Shown here one piece after another: positions 46,115 to 55,400 of a stretch of DNA of 64,000 nt (position 1 is its first letter; every line of letters starts with the position of its first letter). The DNA lies in the NCBI RefSeq assembly GCF_020889625.1, contig NZ_CP086380.1, positions 453,001 through 517,000 of the forward strand, read 5' to 3'. The translations under genes and the position numbers were made by a program. Under the pieces are notes generated by a model, which ran no database searches, was not told the origin of the DNA, and saw nothing but the letters and a program-made list of their open reading frames with translations. This stretch comes from Deinococcus radiophilus. Lineage in GTDB: Bacteria; Deinococcota; Deinococci; Deinococcales; Deinococcaceae.

Positions 46115-47326
46115 CTAGCGAATGATGCGCGCTGGTTCAATGGCGGCGGCTCGGCGCGCCGGAATCAGTGCCGCCAACAGTGTGGTGAGCAGGCCCACGG
46201 CGTTGACCCACAGCAGGTCGCTGAGGCGCACCTCAACCGGCAGGGTAGTGATGAAATAGAGGTCACCCGGAATCTGAAAGGGCCGCCACGTGAAATAACC
46301 TGCCACCGCCAGTCCCAGCAGATTCCCCAGCACCAGGCCGCTGAGGCCCAGGATCAGGCCTTCCAGCAAAAAGGTCTGTGTGATGATGCCCTGGGTGGCC
46401 CCGATGGCCCGCAGAATGGCGATTTCCTGGGTCTTTTCGAAGACGGCCAAGGTCATCACGTTGGCGATGCCGAACGCCGCCACGATCACGATCAGGAACA
46501 CCACGAAGCCGATGACCTGCTTCTGGAGGTTGAGCTGATCCAGCAAGGTTCCGTAGAGCGACTGCCAGGGTGTGGCGGCATAGGGCAATCGGCTGGCGAG
46601 GGCTGCGCCTACGGCGGGCGCAGCTTCGGGGTCGTGCAGCCGGATCTGATACCCGCTGATGTTGCCCGTGCCCTGCAACTCCTGCAAGGTCGCCAGGTTG
46701 GTAAAAGCGTAGCCGGAATCAATCAGGTAGTTGCCGGTGTGGAACACGCCCTTAACCGTCATCTCACGGCGCTGCTGGGCACTGTTCAGCAGATTGATGC
46801 TCTCGCCCGGATACGCGCCGATGTTGCGGGCCAGGGCGGCTCCTAACAGGATTTCTCCGCCCTCCAATGAGCGCAGCAACTCGCCTTCTTCGGGGCGCAG
46901 TTCCAGGACGTCTGCCGCCTCGGAGCCGACCCCAAACAGGGTACTGAAGTCTGTGCCTGCTTCCCGGAACTCATCGGCGGGGCGGGTCAGCAGCGCCTTG
47001 TCTGCCACAAAAGGCGTAAAGGCCGCCACCTCATCCATCTGGCGCAACTGCTGCTCGGCGGCTTTGTTCTGGCCGCTGGGGGTATAGGGCTGCACGCTAA
47101 GGTGCGGACTGGCCTGCAAAGTGGCGCTGATCAGGGCACCTGTAAAGCCGTTGGTCAGGCTCAGGGCGGCGATCAGAACGGCCACGCCCACGGCGATTCC
47201 GGCCACGGTCAGTCCATTCTGGGTCCGGCGTTTCTTGAGGTGGGCGCGGGCCAGGAGCCAGGCGAGGCGGCGAGTAGGCGGCACGGTCGCTGGCGCAGGA
47301 GAAGAGGTTAGAACAGAAGCACTCAC
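46115..47326 (-). CDS. ABC transporter permease, FtsX/LolE type
   Basis: This ~403-residue membrane protein has one N-terminal helix (GLTVAGIAVGVAVLIAALSL), a ~200-residue extracytoplasmic MacB-like domain, and three C-terminal helices with the FtsX motif (FGIANVMTLAVFEKTQEIAI, then LRAIGATQGIITQTFLLEGL). It needs an ATPase partner; the only LolD-type ATPase in the window is 18 kb away. The start is placed at GTG 47326, because TATGCT (47334-47339) lies 7 nt before it and overlaps the alternative ATG at 47338. Confidence 0.9.
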   Translation of the reverse strand: MSASVLTSSPAPATVPPTRRLAWLLARAHLKKRRTQNGLTVAGIAVGVAVLIAALSLTNGFTGALISATLQASPHLSVQPYTPSGQNKAAEQQLRQMDEVAAFTPFVADKALLTRPADEFREAGTDFSTLFGVGSEAADVLELRPEEGELLRSLEGGEILLGAALARNIGAYPGESINLLNSAQQRREMTVKGVFHTGNYLIDSGYAFTNLATLQELQGTGNISGYQIRLHDPEAAPAVGAALASRLPYAATPWQSLYGTLLDQLNLQKQVIGFVVFLIVIVAAFGIANVMTLAVFEKTQEIAILRAIGATQGIITQTFLLEGLILGLSGLVLGNLLGLAVAGYFTWRPFQIPGDLYFITTLPVEVRLSDLLWVNAVGLLTTLLAALIPARRAAAIEPARIIR

Positions 47327-47404
47327 GTTGCTGAGCATAGCTGGGTGAATGTGGCTGGCCTAAGAAAACTGCGGCTGTGGCCAGTTCCTCCGGCAGCAGG
47401 GCAC

Positions 47405-47431
47405 AAAAAAGACCCCGCACAGGGCGGGATC
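47405..47431 (-). terminator. Terminator after the 3D-domain protein gene
   Basis: On the minus strand GATCCCGC (47424-47431) pairs with GCGGGGTC (47411-47418) with one wobble, loop CCTGT, followed by TTTTTT (47405-47410). Confidence 0.9.
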
Positions 47432-47463
47432 TATCAGGGAAACGAGGTCCAGAGGACAAGTGA

Positions 47464-48015
47464 TCAGTTGACGACCGTGACGCGGACTCGGCGCACGCCC
47501 CAGTTCATGGCCTGGGAGCGGCTAGGCATCCAGACGTCGACCTGATTGGTCTTGCGGGCGTGCATGGTGTCTTCGACAACGAAGATTCGGCCATTCACAT
47601 ACGGATGGTTGCCGCTCAGGTCCTGAATCCGTAGGCGGGTGCCGTAGGGGAACAGGCGAAGCATGTCGCGGCTTAAGGCAACCACGCCGGGGCGGGTGCG
47701 GGTCCCGGTGGCTGTGATGTGTGGGCTGGAGTCGGTCTGGGCTGCCAGGCTGTTGTAGGCAGTGGACTTCAGAACGGCAGTGCGCCCAGCGGGAGCACGG
47801 GCTCCGATCAGTTCCGAGGACTGCTGGCCCATAACGGTGGGGGACAGGCCCACGTAAGGCAGGCCACGGGCGGCTTCGGTACGGATCGGCGCGCTGCTCA
47901 GGGCAGACTGAACAGCGCGGTCAGCCACCTCGGAGGCGGGCAGCGGGGGCAAAGCCAGGGCAGTCGAACCGAGCGCGGCCAGGGCCAACGCAGCGAACGT
48001 ATTGTATTGGGGCAT
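47464..48015 (-). CDS. Exported 3D-domain (double-psi beta-barrel) protein
   Basis: The 183-residue protein has a signal peptide (TFAALALAALGSTALA) and a C-terminal 3D/RlpA-like domain (~95-180): ITATGTRTRPGVVALSRD, YGTRLRIQDLSG, and VEDTMHARKTNQVDVWMPSR with the two Asp of the 3D motif. Domains of this type occur in MltA/RlpA lytic transglycosylases and bind or cut peptidoglycan. AAGGAGA is 4 nt upstream of ATG 48015, and a CTGGAA/TTCCAG hairpin (48034-48058) sits just above it in the leader. A long AT-rich region lies upstream. Confidence 0.85.
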   Translation of the reverse strand: MPQYNTFAALALAALGSTALALPPLPASEVADRAVQSALSSAPIRTEAARGLPYVGLSPTVMGQQSSELIGARAPAGRTAVLKSTAYNSLAAQTDSSPHITATGTRTRPGVVALSRDMLRLFPYGTRLRIQDLSGNHPYVNGRIFVVEDTMHARKTNQVDVWMPSRSQAMNWGVRRVRVTVVN

Positions 48016-48731
48016 AAGTCTCCTTGGCGCGGCCTGGAAGCGAATACACAGGTTCCAGACGGCATTTCGGTGAACTAAGTCGTTAAACTCAGAAAATTTC
48101 TGGTTGTTGATGGCGACAGATCGTGGTGTCGTCATACAGAGGTGGGTTGCGACGATACTTCGGGCTTAACCATTGGTCGGAAAATTGTCTAACTTATGAT
48201 CAAGGCGGTCACTATAAATACAGATCCAGACGCGATTTAACGATCAGAAAATCACTTGTGTTATTCTGATGATCATCTTAGGCTCTGAAAAAAATGAAAA
48301 AACCCGATCTCTTGACTGGAACTCTAGATTTATAAAGAACGAGTCTCTTCTCTGATCTCAGATGAGACAGCCGAGCCTAACAACTTGAGCGCAAGATAAC
48401 CTTGACCCTGCTCCCATTTGCATGAAAAAAATCAAAAGCCAAATCTGTAAGCGCGGTAGCATTCCTGCGCGGTGGTTGTACCAGACGGGTGCTTCTGGTG
48501 GACCGGCGCAGGAACGAACCGACAAGCCATACCTTAAGCACATCCCATGAGAGTGTTGTCACACCTACCTGACCGAGCCGGATTCATTCAGCCTGTCTGG
48601 TATTACATTTGTGGTCGGCAGCCGGTCTCTCTGCCCTCCAAGACGGCAATTGCCAGAGGGCTTTGGTCCCTCATTTTGGCGTCGCGCTCTCATGCAGACG
48701 GTCTGGGCTGGCTCCGGTTTACACTCGCTCC
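48016..48731. other. AT-rich 716-bp intergenic region with a structured element
   Basis: No convincing gene is visible. Positions ~48180-48440 are clearly AT-richer than the rest of the window (ACTATAAATACAG, GATTTATAAAGAAC). The sequence GATCAG...CTGATGATCA (48242-48274) shares 10 bases with the palindrome arm at 43652. A 49-nt stem-loop lies at 48464-48512. The TACACT box at 48720-48725 serves the DUF423 gene. The rest of the region may be the leader of the 3D-domain gene, an unrecognised small RNA, or a decayed element. Confidence 0.5.
48464..48512. other. Stable stem-loop in the intergenic region
   Basis: CCTGCGCGG (48464-48472) pairs with CCGGCGCAGG (48503-48512) with one bulge, and an inner ACCAGA/TCTGGT stem (48480-48485 with 48494-48499) continues the structure. 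It resembles a folded RNA but matches no RNA family I recognise. A tRNA was considered and rejected. Confidence 0.45.
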
Positions 48732-49169
48732 ATGACTCCACTCGGTTCACCCGTGCCGCAGGTTCAAACTTCGGTTTCGTCCTTTTTGCCGCGCCGCCGC
48801 GCCCTGGCTGCCGGAGCCTGGTGGGCGGCGCTGGCCGTTGCGCTCGGTGCGTTCGGGGCACACGGCCTGGCCTCTGAAGTTGCTGCCGGGCATATGAGCG
48901 CCGCTGACCTGGCCACTTTCGAGACGGCGGTACGCTATCAGGCTTACGCTGCGCTGGCACTGATGGCCGCCGGGGCGGCTGGCTTCGGCGGCTGGCCGGT
49001 TCGCCTGATTGCGCTGGGCAGCCTGATCTTTAGCGGCAGTCTGTATCTGCTGGTGGGTCTGCGAATGATGGGGCTGGACCTGGGCTGGCTCGGCGCAGTC
49101 ACACCCATTGGCGGCGTGCTGATGATTGCTGGTCTGATCTGGCTGGGTCTGATCGCCTGGCGGCACTAG
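48732..49169 (+). CDS. DUF423 membrane protein (YgdD-like), 145 aa
   Basis: The protein has the DUF423 opening GAFGAHGLAS near residue 38, FETAVRYQAYAALALMA, and LIFSGSLYLLVGLRMMG with GAVTPIGGVLMIAGLIWLGL; four membrane helices are expected. The family is widespread but of unknown function. The ATG at 48732 is chosen because TACACT (48720-48725) lies 6 nt upstream, another leaderless arrangement. Confidence 0.88.
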   Translation: MTPLGSPVPQVQTSVSSFLPRRRALAAGAWWAALAVALGAFGAHGLASEVAAGHMSAADLATFETAVRYQAYAALALMAAGAAGFGGWPVRLIALGSLIFSGSLYLLVGLRMMGLDLGWLGAVTPIGGVLMIAGLIWLGLIAWRH

Positions 49170-49242
49170 CCGGTCACATCCCCATTCCCAAAAGGTCTGC
49201 GCTGTCCAGAGGTGAGGAACAGCGTAGACTTCGGCCAGTGGC

Positions 49243-49769
49243 TTATTTGGTGGGCGTCAGCGTAGCGGTGCAGGTGTATACCCCGCGATTGACCGCGCAG
49301 TTGCTCAGTTGCAGGTCAAAACCAGTGACGGCGGGCGCAGGCAGCGTGGTGGGGGTACCCGGGCGGGCCGCTGCACCAGAGCGGATCGGCACGTTCTCCA
49401 GGCGCTTGCCGTCAATTTCAAGGGCGCGGAACATCGGGGTGCTGGCCGGAATGTTGAAGTAGGCCTGCACCTTGACCGGGACACCTGCGATGATTTCCTG
49501 ATTGCTGCGGTAGGTGTTCAAAGTATTACCAGCGAAAGAAACTTTGTCCGCTTCCATACTTGTCCCATCGGGGGTAAAAACTTTGAAGTAGCTGGTGTAG
49601 AAAGAGACGTCTACCGTCTGCTTGCGGGTCAGCTCGAACTGAAAGTCACAGTACACCCCGTCTTGCTTGGCGGAGCAGCCTTCCGGCGACCATCGTTCAC
49701 GTCCCAGGTCTGGGCACTGGCGCTGGCGCTGGGCGAGAGGATGGCGGCGGTCAGTACAGGTTTACGCAT
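49243..49769 (-). pseudogene. Exported protein gene with a frameshift after the signal peptide
   Basis: From ATG 49769, with a strong AGGAGG (49777-49782), a signal peptide is read: MRKPVLTAAILSPSASASAQ, then TWDVNDG. That frame soon stops at codon 46. The rest of the gene is open in another frame: SPEGCSAKQDGVYCDF, FELTRKQTVDVSFYTSYFKV, then VPVKVQAYFNIPAST and a TCTATLTPTK end. One missing base near 49686-49692 (GGTCGCCG where GGTTCGCCG would restore D-G-S-P-E-G-C) joins them. The family is not recognised. It is either true decay or a sequencing error. Confidence 0.65.
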
Positions 49770-49909
49770 GGTGGTTCCTCCTGAATTGATTTGTAGATCA
49801 CCCCCAGGCTAGGTCACGCCGCTCGGCGCACAGTCAGCGAATGTGACGGAGTGATGGTTTGATGAAGTGTCAGGCGGCCCCCGGCCCGCGCCCCGGTGCC
49901 TGCGCTAGA

Positions 49910-50341
49910 ATGCCCCGCGTGTATGTCAACCGCCGCGCAGGCTACGAGTACGAACTGCTGGACCGTTACGAGGCGGGCGTGTCGCTGACCGGCAGCGAGG
50001 TCAAGAGCATCCGGGTCGGAGGGGTGGACTTCCGGGACGCCTTTGCTCGGCTGAGTGGCACGGGCATTGACCTGGAAGGTCTGTATATTCCGACCTACAA
50101 GGAAGCGACCTACAACAACCATGAACCACGCCGCCCGCGCAGGTTACTGCTGCACCGCATGGAAATCGAAAAGATTCGCCGTGCGCTGGAGCAAAAGGGT
50201 TTGACCCTGATCCCGACCCGGCTGTACCAAAAAGGGCGGTATTTCAAAGTGGAGCTGGCGGTGGCACGCGGCAAGAAACTGCATGACAAGCGCCGCGCCG
50301 ACGCCGATAAGGCTGTGCGCCGCGAACTGAGGGAGTACTGA
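49910..50341 (+). CDS. smpB: SsrA-binding protein SmpB
   Basis: SmpB binds tmRNA and delivers it to stalled ribosomes for trans-translation. The ~143-residue protein shows VYVNRRAGYEYELLDRYEAG, LTGSEVKSIRVGGVDFRDAF, YIPTYKEATYNNHEPRRPRR, EQKGLTLIPTRLYQKGRYFK and the basic end KLHDKRRADADKAVRREL. ATG 49910 fits the family start (MPRVYVNRRA), but TAGAAT (49906-49911) overlaps it and lies 7 nt before a GTG at 49919, so the true start may be that GTG. The stop overlaps the next start by 1 nt (TGATG). The tmRNA gene itself is not in the window. Confidence 0.95.
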   Translation: MPRVYVNRRAGYEYELLDRYEAGVSLTGSEVKSIRVGGVDFRDAFARLSGTGIDLEGLYIPTYKEATYNNHEPRRPRRLLLHRMEIEKIRRALEQKGLTLIPTRLYQKGRYFKVELAVARGKKLHDKRRADADKAVRRELREY

Positions 50342-51777
50342 TGAAGCGAATCTTGGGGAACAAGCCCTGGCAGGCGGCGGCACTGCTGACCGCCCTGAGT
50401 CTGGCTGGGCTGGGCGGTTGGTATGGCGTGGCATCGGCGCAGGTGTCTTACAGCAGCCTGACCTTGCAGGGCACCCCGGTGCAGAGCGTGAACCTTTACG
50501 GGACCGAATATGTGGATGTCGAAAGCCTGCGTTCTATTGCGCGTGTGGTCCAAGAAGGCCCTTACCTGCGGATTGAGGGCTACGGCCACTCCATCGTCAT
50601 GCCGATTGACGAGGACGCCTACCGCGCCACCACCAGCTACAACACGGTTCAGCTGGATACGGTCCGTGAGCAGGGCCGCACCGCCACCTATGTGGACGGC
50701 AGCGTGCATGTGCCGCTGGAAGTGGTGGCCCGGACCTTTGGGGCCACTTACCGCTCCGGGACCTTCACTCTGCCGGACCTGCAACTGACCAATGTGAGCA
50801 GCTCAGTGGGTGCTCAGGCCGACCGCCTGGTGCTGGACCTCACGCAGGACACCGACGTTTTTACCGAACTGCGCGGCAACGATGTGCATGTGGTGATGCG
50901 CGGCGCAGGCGGTGAACAGCGGCGCTACACCACATCGGGGCAGTTCATTTCCAACGCCCGTGTGATTGCGGACGGCGAGGACCTGCGCCTGCGCTTCAGC
51001 TTGCCCAAAGACAGCGGGTACCGGATGTACAAAGTGATCCGCCCCGGCAGTGTCCGGGTGGTGGTGGACGCTGGCCCCAGTATTGAGCGGACCACGCCTG
51101 CGCTGCTGGACCGGATTTCTCGGCCCCTGATTGTTATTGAACCGGTGCTCTCAGGGGGCAACAGCCCCGATTTCAGCCTGGGGGTGGCGAACAGTACCGC
51201 TAAGTTGTTGCAACAGGCAGGTTGGGAAGTCGAAGTCACCCGTAAGAACGCCACCGACGCCTCGCTGGACCAGAAAGTAGAACTCGCGCGCCGCAGTGAC
51301 GTGTACCTGATGCTGGATGTGGGCCGCCTGCCAGTTGAAGGCGTGGTGGACCCAGGGGTGAAGGTATACCAGCAGCTTTCCGAGAACTCCTCGGAATATG
51401 TAGCGAACATCCGCGCAGGCGAGAATCCAGCCTACGCTGGCAACGCGGTGGGGGGCCTGGGCGGCACCCGTACCCTGAGTGCTGCGCTGCTTAATGAGCT
51501 GAAGGCCGAGGGCGTGACTGCCGAGCAACGGTCTATTTCTAAGGTGCTGACCCTGGGCGAAGCCCCGCAAGCTGGCGTGCTGATCCAACTGGGCAGCCTG
51601 GACAGTGCTGATGATGTTGCGGCCATGGGAGATCAGGCCTTCCGCCAGAATATTGCTGTCAGCGTGGCCCGCTCGGTGGCCAGTTATCTGTCCACCAAGG
51701 TGGACAATGCGGCGGCCTTGCCTGGGGATGAAGCGGCTGCTGCCGAGGGCGCTGAAGAAGGCGGGGCGCAGGAATGA
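50341..51777 (+). CDS. Amidase_3-fold protein lacking zinc ligands, with AMIN-like stalk
   Basis: The 478-residue exported protein follows the AmiC-type plan: signal/anchor (AAALLTALSLAGLGGWYGVA), a copper-amine-oxidase-N-like domain (~40-140), an AMIN-like domain (~145-245; DRLVLDLTQDTDVFTELRGN), and an amidase_3 fold (~260-455). The catalytic motifs are replaced: the usual DPGHGG is EPVLSGG, the SIHAN strand reads YLMLDVGRL, and the VELGFLSN Glu motif reads LIQLGSLDS. It is therefore predicted to be inactive as a zinc amidase and may bind peptidoglycan or regulate another hydrolase. It is coupled to smpB upstream and overlaps the GerMN gene by 4 nt. Confidence 0.88.
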   Translation: MKRILGNKPWQAAALLTALSLAGLGGWYGVASAQVSYSSLTLQGTPVQSVNLYGTEYVDVESLRSIARVVQEGPYLRIEGYGHSIVMPIDEDAYRATTSYNTVQLDTVREQGRTATYVDGSVHVPLEVVARTFGATYRSGTFTLPDLQLTNVSSSVGAQADRLVLDLTQDTDVFTELRGNDVHVVMRGAGGEQRRYTTSGQFISNARVIADGEDLRLRFSLPKDSGYRMYKVIRPGSVRVVVDAGPSIERTTPALLDRISRPLIVIEPVLSGGNSPDFSLGVANSTAKLLQQAGWEVEVTRKNATDASLDQKVELARRSDVYLMLDVGRLPVEGVVDPGVKVYQQLSENSSEYVANIRAGENPAYAGNAVGGLGGTRTLSAALLNELKAEGVTAEQRSISKVLTLGEAPQAGVLIQLGSLDSADDVAAMGDQAFRQNIAVSVARSVASYLSTKVDNAAALPGDEAAAAEGAEEGGAQE

Positions 51778-52322
51778 AGCATCTCTTTTCTATTTTCAAT
51801 GTGGTGGCGGCCTTGCTGCTGGCCGGAGCGGTCTACGCCGTGGGCTGGGCAGGGCGGGCACCTGAGCGCCCAGAAAGCCCCACCTATGTGCTGTCTGAGC
51901 GTCTGCCGGTGGAGGCCAAGGTGTATTACCTGAACCCCAGCACCCGCAAGTTGCAGGCTGAAGCCCGCAATGTTCCGGTGGTCCAGGGCGATCAGAACCC
52001 CCAAGGCATTGCCGCGGCAGCCCTGAGCATGTGGAGCCAGGGACCCGCCGAAGGTACGCTGAGGCCGCTGGTACCCGCCGATGTCCCGGCTCCCAACGTG
52101 TGGCTGCGGAGCGACAATTATTTTGTGTCGTTGCCCGAAGCCTACCGTTCACTGGGCTATTCGGTTAGTGCCGAGCACCTAATGCTCTGTTCCATCACCC
52201 TGACCCTGCTCGAAAATGATGGCCTGGACGTGACCTTTCTGGTTGAGGGAAAGAACGTGAGCACCATTGGCCACATGGACCTGCGCCAGCCACTGACGCG
52301 TCAGGACTGCCTCGACTTGTAA
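51774..52322 (+). CDS. GerMN-domain protein, membrane-anchored
   Basis: The 182-residue protein has an N-terminal membrane anchor ([20 protein letters not shown]) and one GerMN-like domain (~45-175): [40 protein letters not shown] and [19 protein letters not shown]. In spore-formers this domain occurs in GerM, and elsewhere next to amidases and envelope proteins. Here it is coupled to the degenerate amidase by a 4-nt overlap, which suggests the two proteins work together outside the membrane. Confidence 0.85.
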   Translation: MKHLFSIFNVVAALLLAGAVYAVGWAGRAPERPESPTYVLSERLPVEAKVYYLNPSTRKLQAEARNVPVVQGDQNPQGIAAAALSMWSQGPAEGTLRPLVPADVPAPNVWLRSDNYFVSLPEAYRSLGYSVSAEHLMLCSITLTLLENDGLDVTFLVEGKNVSTIGHMDLRQPLTRQDCLDL

Positions 52323-52337
52323 GTCTGCTGGCGGGTG

Positions 52338-52357
52338 AGCGCTGAGGCCTCAGCGCT
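52338..52357. repeat. 20-bp perfect palindrome upstream of smc
   Basis: AGCGCTGAGG followed by its exact complement CCTCAGCGCT has no spacer. It lies 15 nt after the GerMN stop and 54 nt before the smc start. There is no T run, so it could be an operator for smc or an RNA structure between the genes. Confidence 0.6.
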
Positions 52358-52411
52358 GAGCTGACCTTTGGGCCAGCCCGCACCAGCCTTTTTGCATCAA
52401 CGACCCACTTC

Positions 52412-55400
52412 ATGATCGAATCCCTCACCCTCCACGGCTTCAAGAGTTTCTCGCAGCGCACCCGAATTGAATTTGAAAGCGGCATCACGGCGGTCATCGG
52501 CCCCAACGGCAGCGGCAAAAGCAATGTGGTGGAGGCGCTGCGCTGGGTCACGCATGGAGCGCGGGCGCGTGAGTTGCGGGCTGGGCGGGCCACCGAGCTG
52601 ATCTTTCACGGTGGTGGACCGGGGCGCGCACCGCTGGGACTGGCCGAGGTGCAGGCCGAACTGCACTGGGACGCAGGCACCGTATCGCTGAGCCGCCGTA
52701 TCTACCGCGATGGCACCGCTGAGCAGGAGCTGGGTGGGCGTGATGTGCGTGTACGTGACGTACAGGCGGCACTGCGCGGGACGGGATTGGGGCCGGGCGG
52801 TCTGGCGGTCATCGGTCAGGGGGAAGTGTCGGGCGTGGTGCAAGCTGAGGGGGGGCGCTTGTTGGGTTATTTGCAGGAGGCGGCAGGGCTGTCGGCTTCG
52901 GTGGCGGCGCGGGAGGAAACAGCCACCCGCCTGGCCGAAGCTGAGCGGTATCTGGCCGATCTGCGGCTGGTCCAGGGCGAGCGCCTGGCAGCGCTGGAGC
53001 GGCTGCGACAGGCTGCCGAGGCTGCCCGGCGCTGGCGCGAGCTGGGTGCTCGGCTGGCCCTGCTGGAAGCCGCTCAGGAACGCGAGAAGCAACTGGGGTT
53101 GCGCCGTGAGCTGGCCGCGTCGCGTGCTGAAGTGGAGGAGCAAGAGGCCCGCTCGCAAGCGTTGGGCGCCCAGCTGGTGGCCGCCGCCGCTGAGGCCGAA
53201 ACTGCCCGTGAGGCGCTGAGTACGGCCCGTGCTGCCGCTCATGCCCGCGAAGATGCCCTGGCGGCCCTGAACGCTGCCGAGCAGGCCCACGCGCAGGCTG
53301 CCCGCTACGGCGAGCACCTGAGCACGGAGGCCCAGACCCTGGCCTGCGAGCGGGCGGCTCTGCCAGACACGGCTCCGACCGAGCCGGCGCCAGATCTGGA
53401 TGCCCTGCACCGCTCCGTGCAACTGGCCCGTGAGCAGGCCGAACACGCGGAGGCGCAGGTCCGAGAACTGGAACGTCAGCTGGCCCAGGGACGCGAGGCC
53501 GAGCGGCAGCGCACCCAGGCCCAGGCCCGCGCTGAGGCAGACCGCGCTGCCCTGGCCCGCGAGCAGGGACGGGTGACCCAGGCGCTGGCGACGCTGGCCC
53601 CTGAACAAGAAAAGATGGCCGAGAGACTACAGGCGGCCACCGCCGAGCGCGAGCGGGTCGAAACGCTCCTGACCGAAGCCCAGGCCCAGGCCCGCGCCGC
53701 GCAGGAACGCCGTGGGCAGGCCCAAGCAGAGCGTACTCGCCTGCAGGCTGGACTGGCCCCACTGCGCCGTGAGCTGGAGCGGCTAGAAGCAGCACTGAAC
53801 GCCTATGCCCGCTACGGTGAGGGCGCGCGCAACGCCCTGCGGCTGGATCACCCCGGCATCGTGGGATCGGTGGCGGACGTGCTGACCGTACCTGCCGAGC
53901 TGGAAACCGCGGTCACGGCGGCGCTGGGGCGGCGGCTGGAACAGGTGGTGGTGGGCACCGCCGACGACGCCCGGCAAATCATTCAGGAGCTGAAACGCCA
54001 GGGTGGGCGGGCCACCTTTTTGCCGCTGGAATTGCTACGCGAGCGCCCGCGCCGGGACGCGGCGTTGCTGAGCCTGCCGGGTGTGGTGGGCAATTTGGCG
54101 GACCTATGCCCCACTGATCCACCGCTGGTGGGCCGCTCTTTGCTGGCCGACACCCTGATCGTGGACACGCTGGATACCGCAAACCGTTTGGCGCTGGCCT
54201 ATCGTCAGCGCCCCCGGCTGGTCACGCTGGGGGGCGAGGTGCTGGAAGCTTCCGGGGCGATCACGGGGGGGCGTCTACGCGATACCGGCAGCAGTGTTCT
54301 GGCCGACCAACGCCGCTTTCAGGAGCTGGCTGAAGAGGTGGATGCGGCGCAGGCGGCTCTGGACGCGGTAGAGGCCGGGTTAGCACAGGAGATGTCAGCC
54401 ACCGATCCTGGTGCGGCAGCCCAGGCTTTTGCGGCTGCACAGGCTGCCGAGCGCGAACTGGCTGCTCAGGCCCGTGAGTTGGCTGCCCGCCGCGCTGCAC
54501 TGGAGGCCGATGCGGCCCGTTTGACCCGCCAGGCTAAGGAGCTACCGGATGCGGCTCCAATTCTCCCCGGCCCGGCCCGGCCCGACGCGGCGACCCTGGA
54601 CCGACAGTTGGTCACAGTTCGCGGCCAGGCAGAAACCGCCCGCGCTGCCGAGCGCACCGCCGCCGAAGCCCTGGCCCTGGGCCGCGAACTGCAGGCTCTC
54701 TGGAAGGCCTATAGCCAAGCCGAGGAGCGCCGCCGCGAACTGCTGGGCCGCCAGGAGGCCAACGCCCTGGCCCGGCAAGACCAGGCCAGTCACATTGATG
54801 CCGCCGCCGCCGAAGTGCAGCGCCGCCGAGCTGCGCTGGGCGACTTTGACCCGCAAGAAGTGTCCCGCGCCGATGCCGAACGCCAGCGCACTGCCGACGT
54901 TTACGCAGGCCTGATCGCCGCTCAGAACAAGGCCCGCGCCCGCCTGGACGAACTGCGGCTGAGTATCGCCCGGCGGGAAGGAGCATTGGGGCCTGTGCCG
55001 GACAGCTGCTCCCCGCCCGGCACGCCCCGCGAGTGGGCGCATGAGGTGGGCCGTCTCCGCGCTGAGTTGGAGGGTCTGGGTCCGGTCAATGCCCGCGCCG
55101 AGGCCGACCACCTTGAGGGGCAGGCCGAGTGGGACGCCGCCCAGGTCCAATTGGATGACGCGCAGGCCGCTGCCAGCGAGCTGAGCGGCCACCTCCAAAA
55201 CCTTTCGCAGGCCGAGGACGCTGCCACCCGCCGGGCGCTGGGGACGGTCGCGGAGGCTTTTGGGCGTTACGCCGCCGAGTTGTTGGGCGGCAGCGGCGAA
55301 CTGCAGGCCGAGTCGGACGAGCAGGGCCGGGTGGGCGGCCTCACGCTGGCGGTGCAGCCGGGCGGCAAGCGCACCCGCTCCATGACCCTGCTCAGCGCCG

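Noticed and set aside
48475..48520. tRNA-like 3' end (GGTTCGTTCC...CCA on the minus strand)
   Set aside because: The T loop lacks the conserved A58, the T stem does not pair, and no anticodon arm or acceptor partner could be drawn.
48358..48562. Two ~60-codon minus-strand frames in the AT-rich gap
   Set aside because: No ribosome site, promoter box at the usual distance, or protein-like composition; they overlap the stem-loop.
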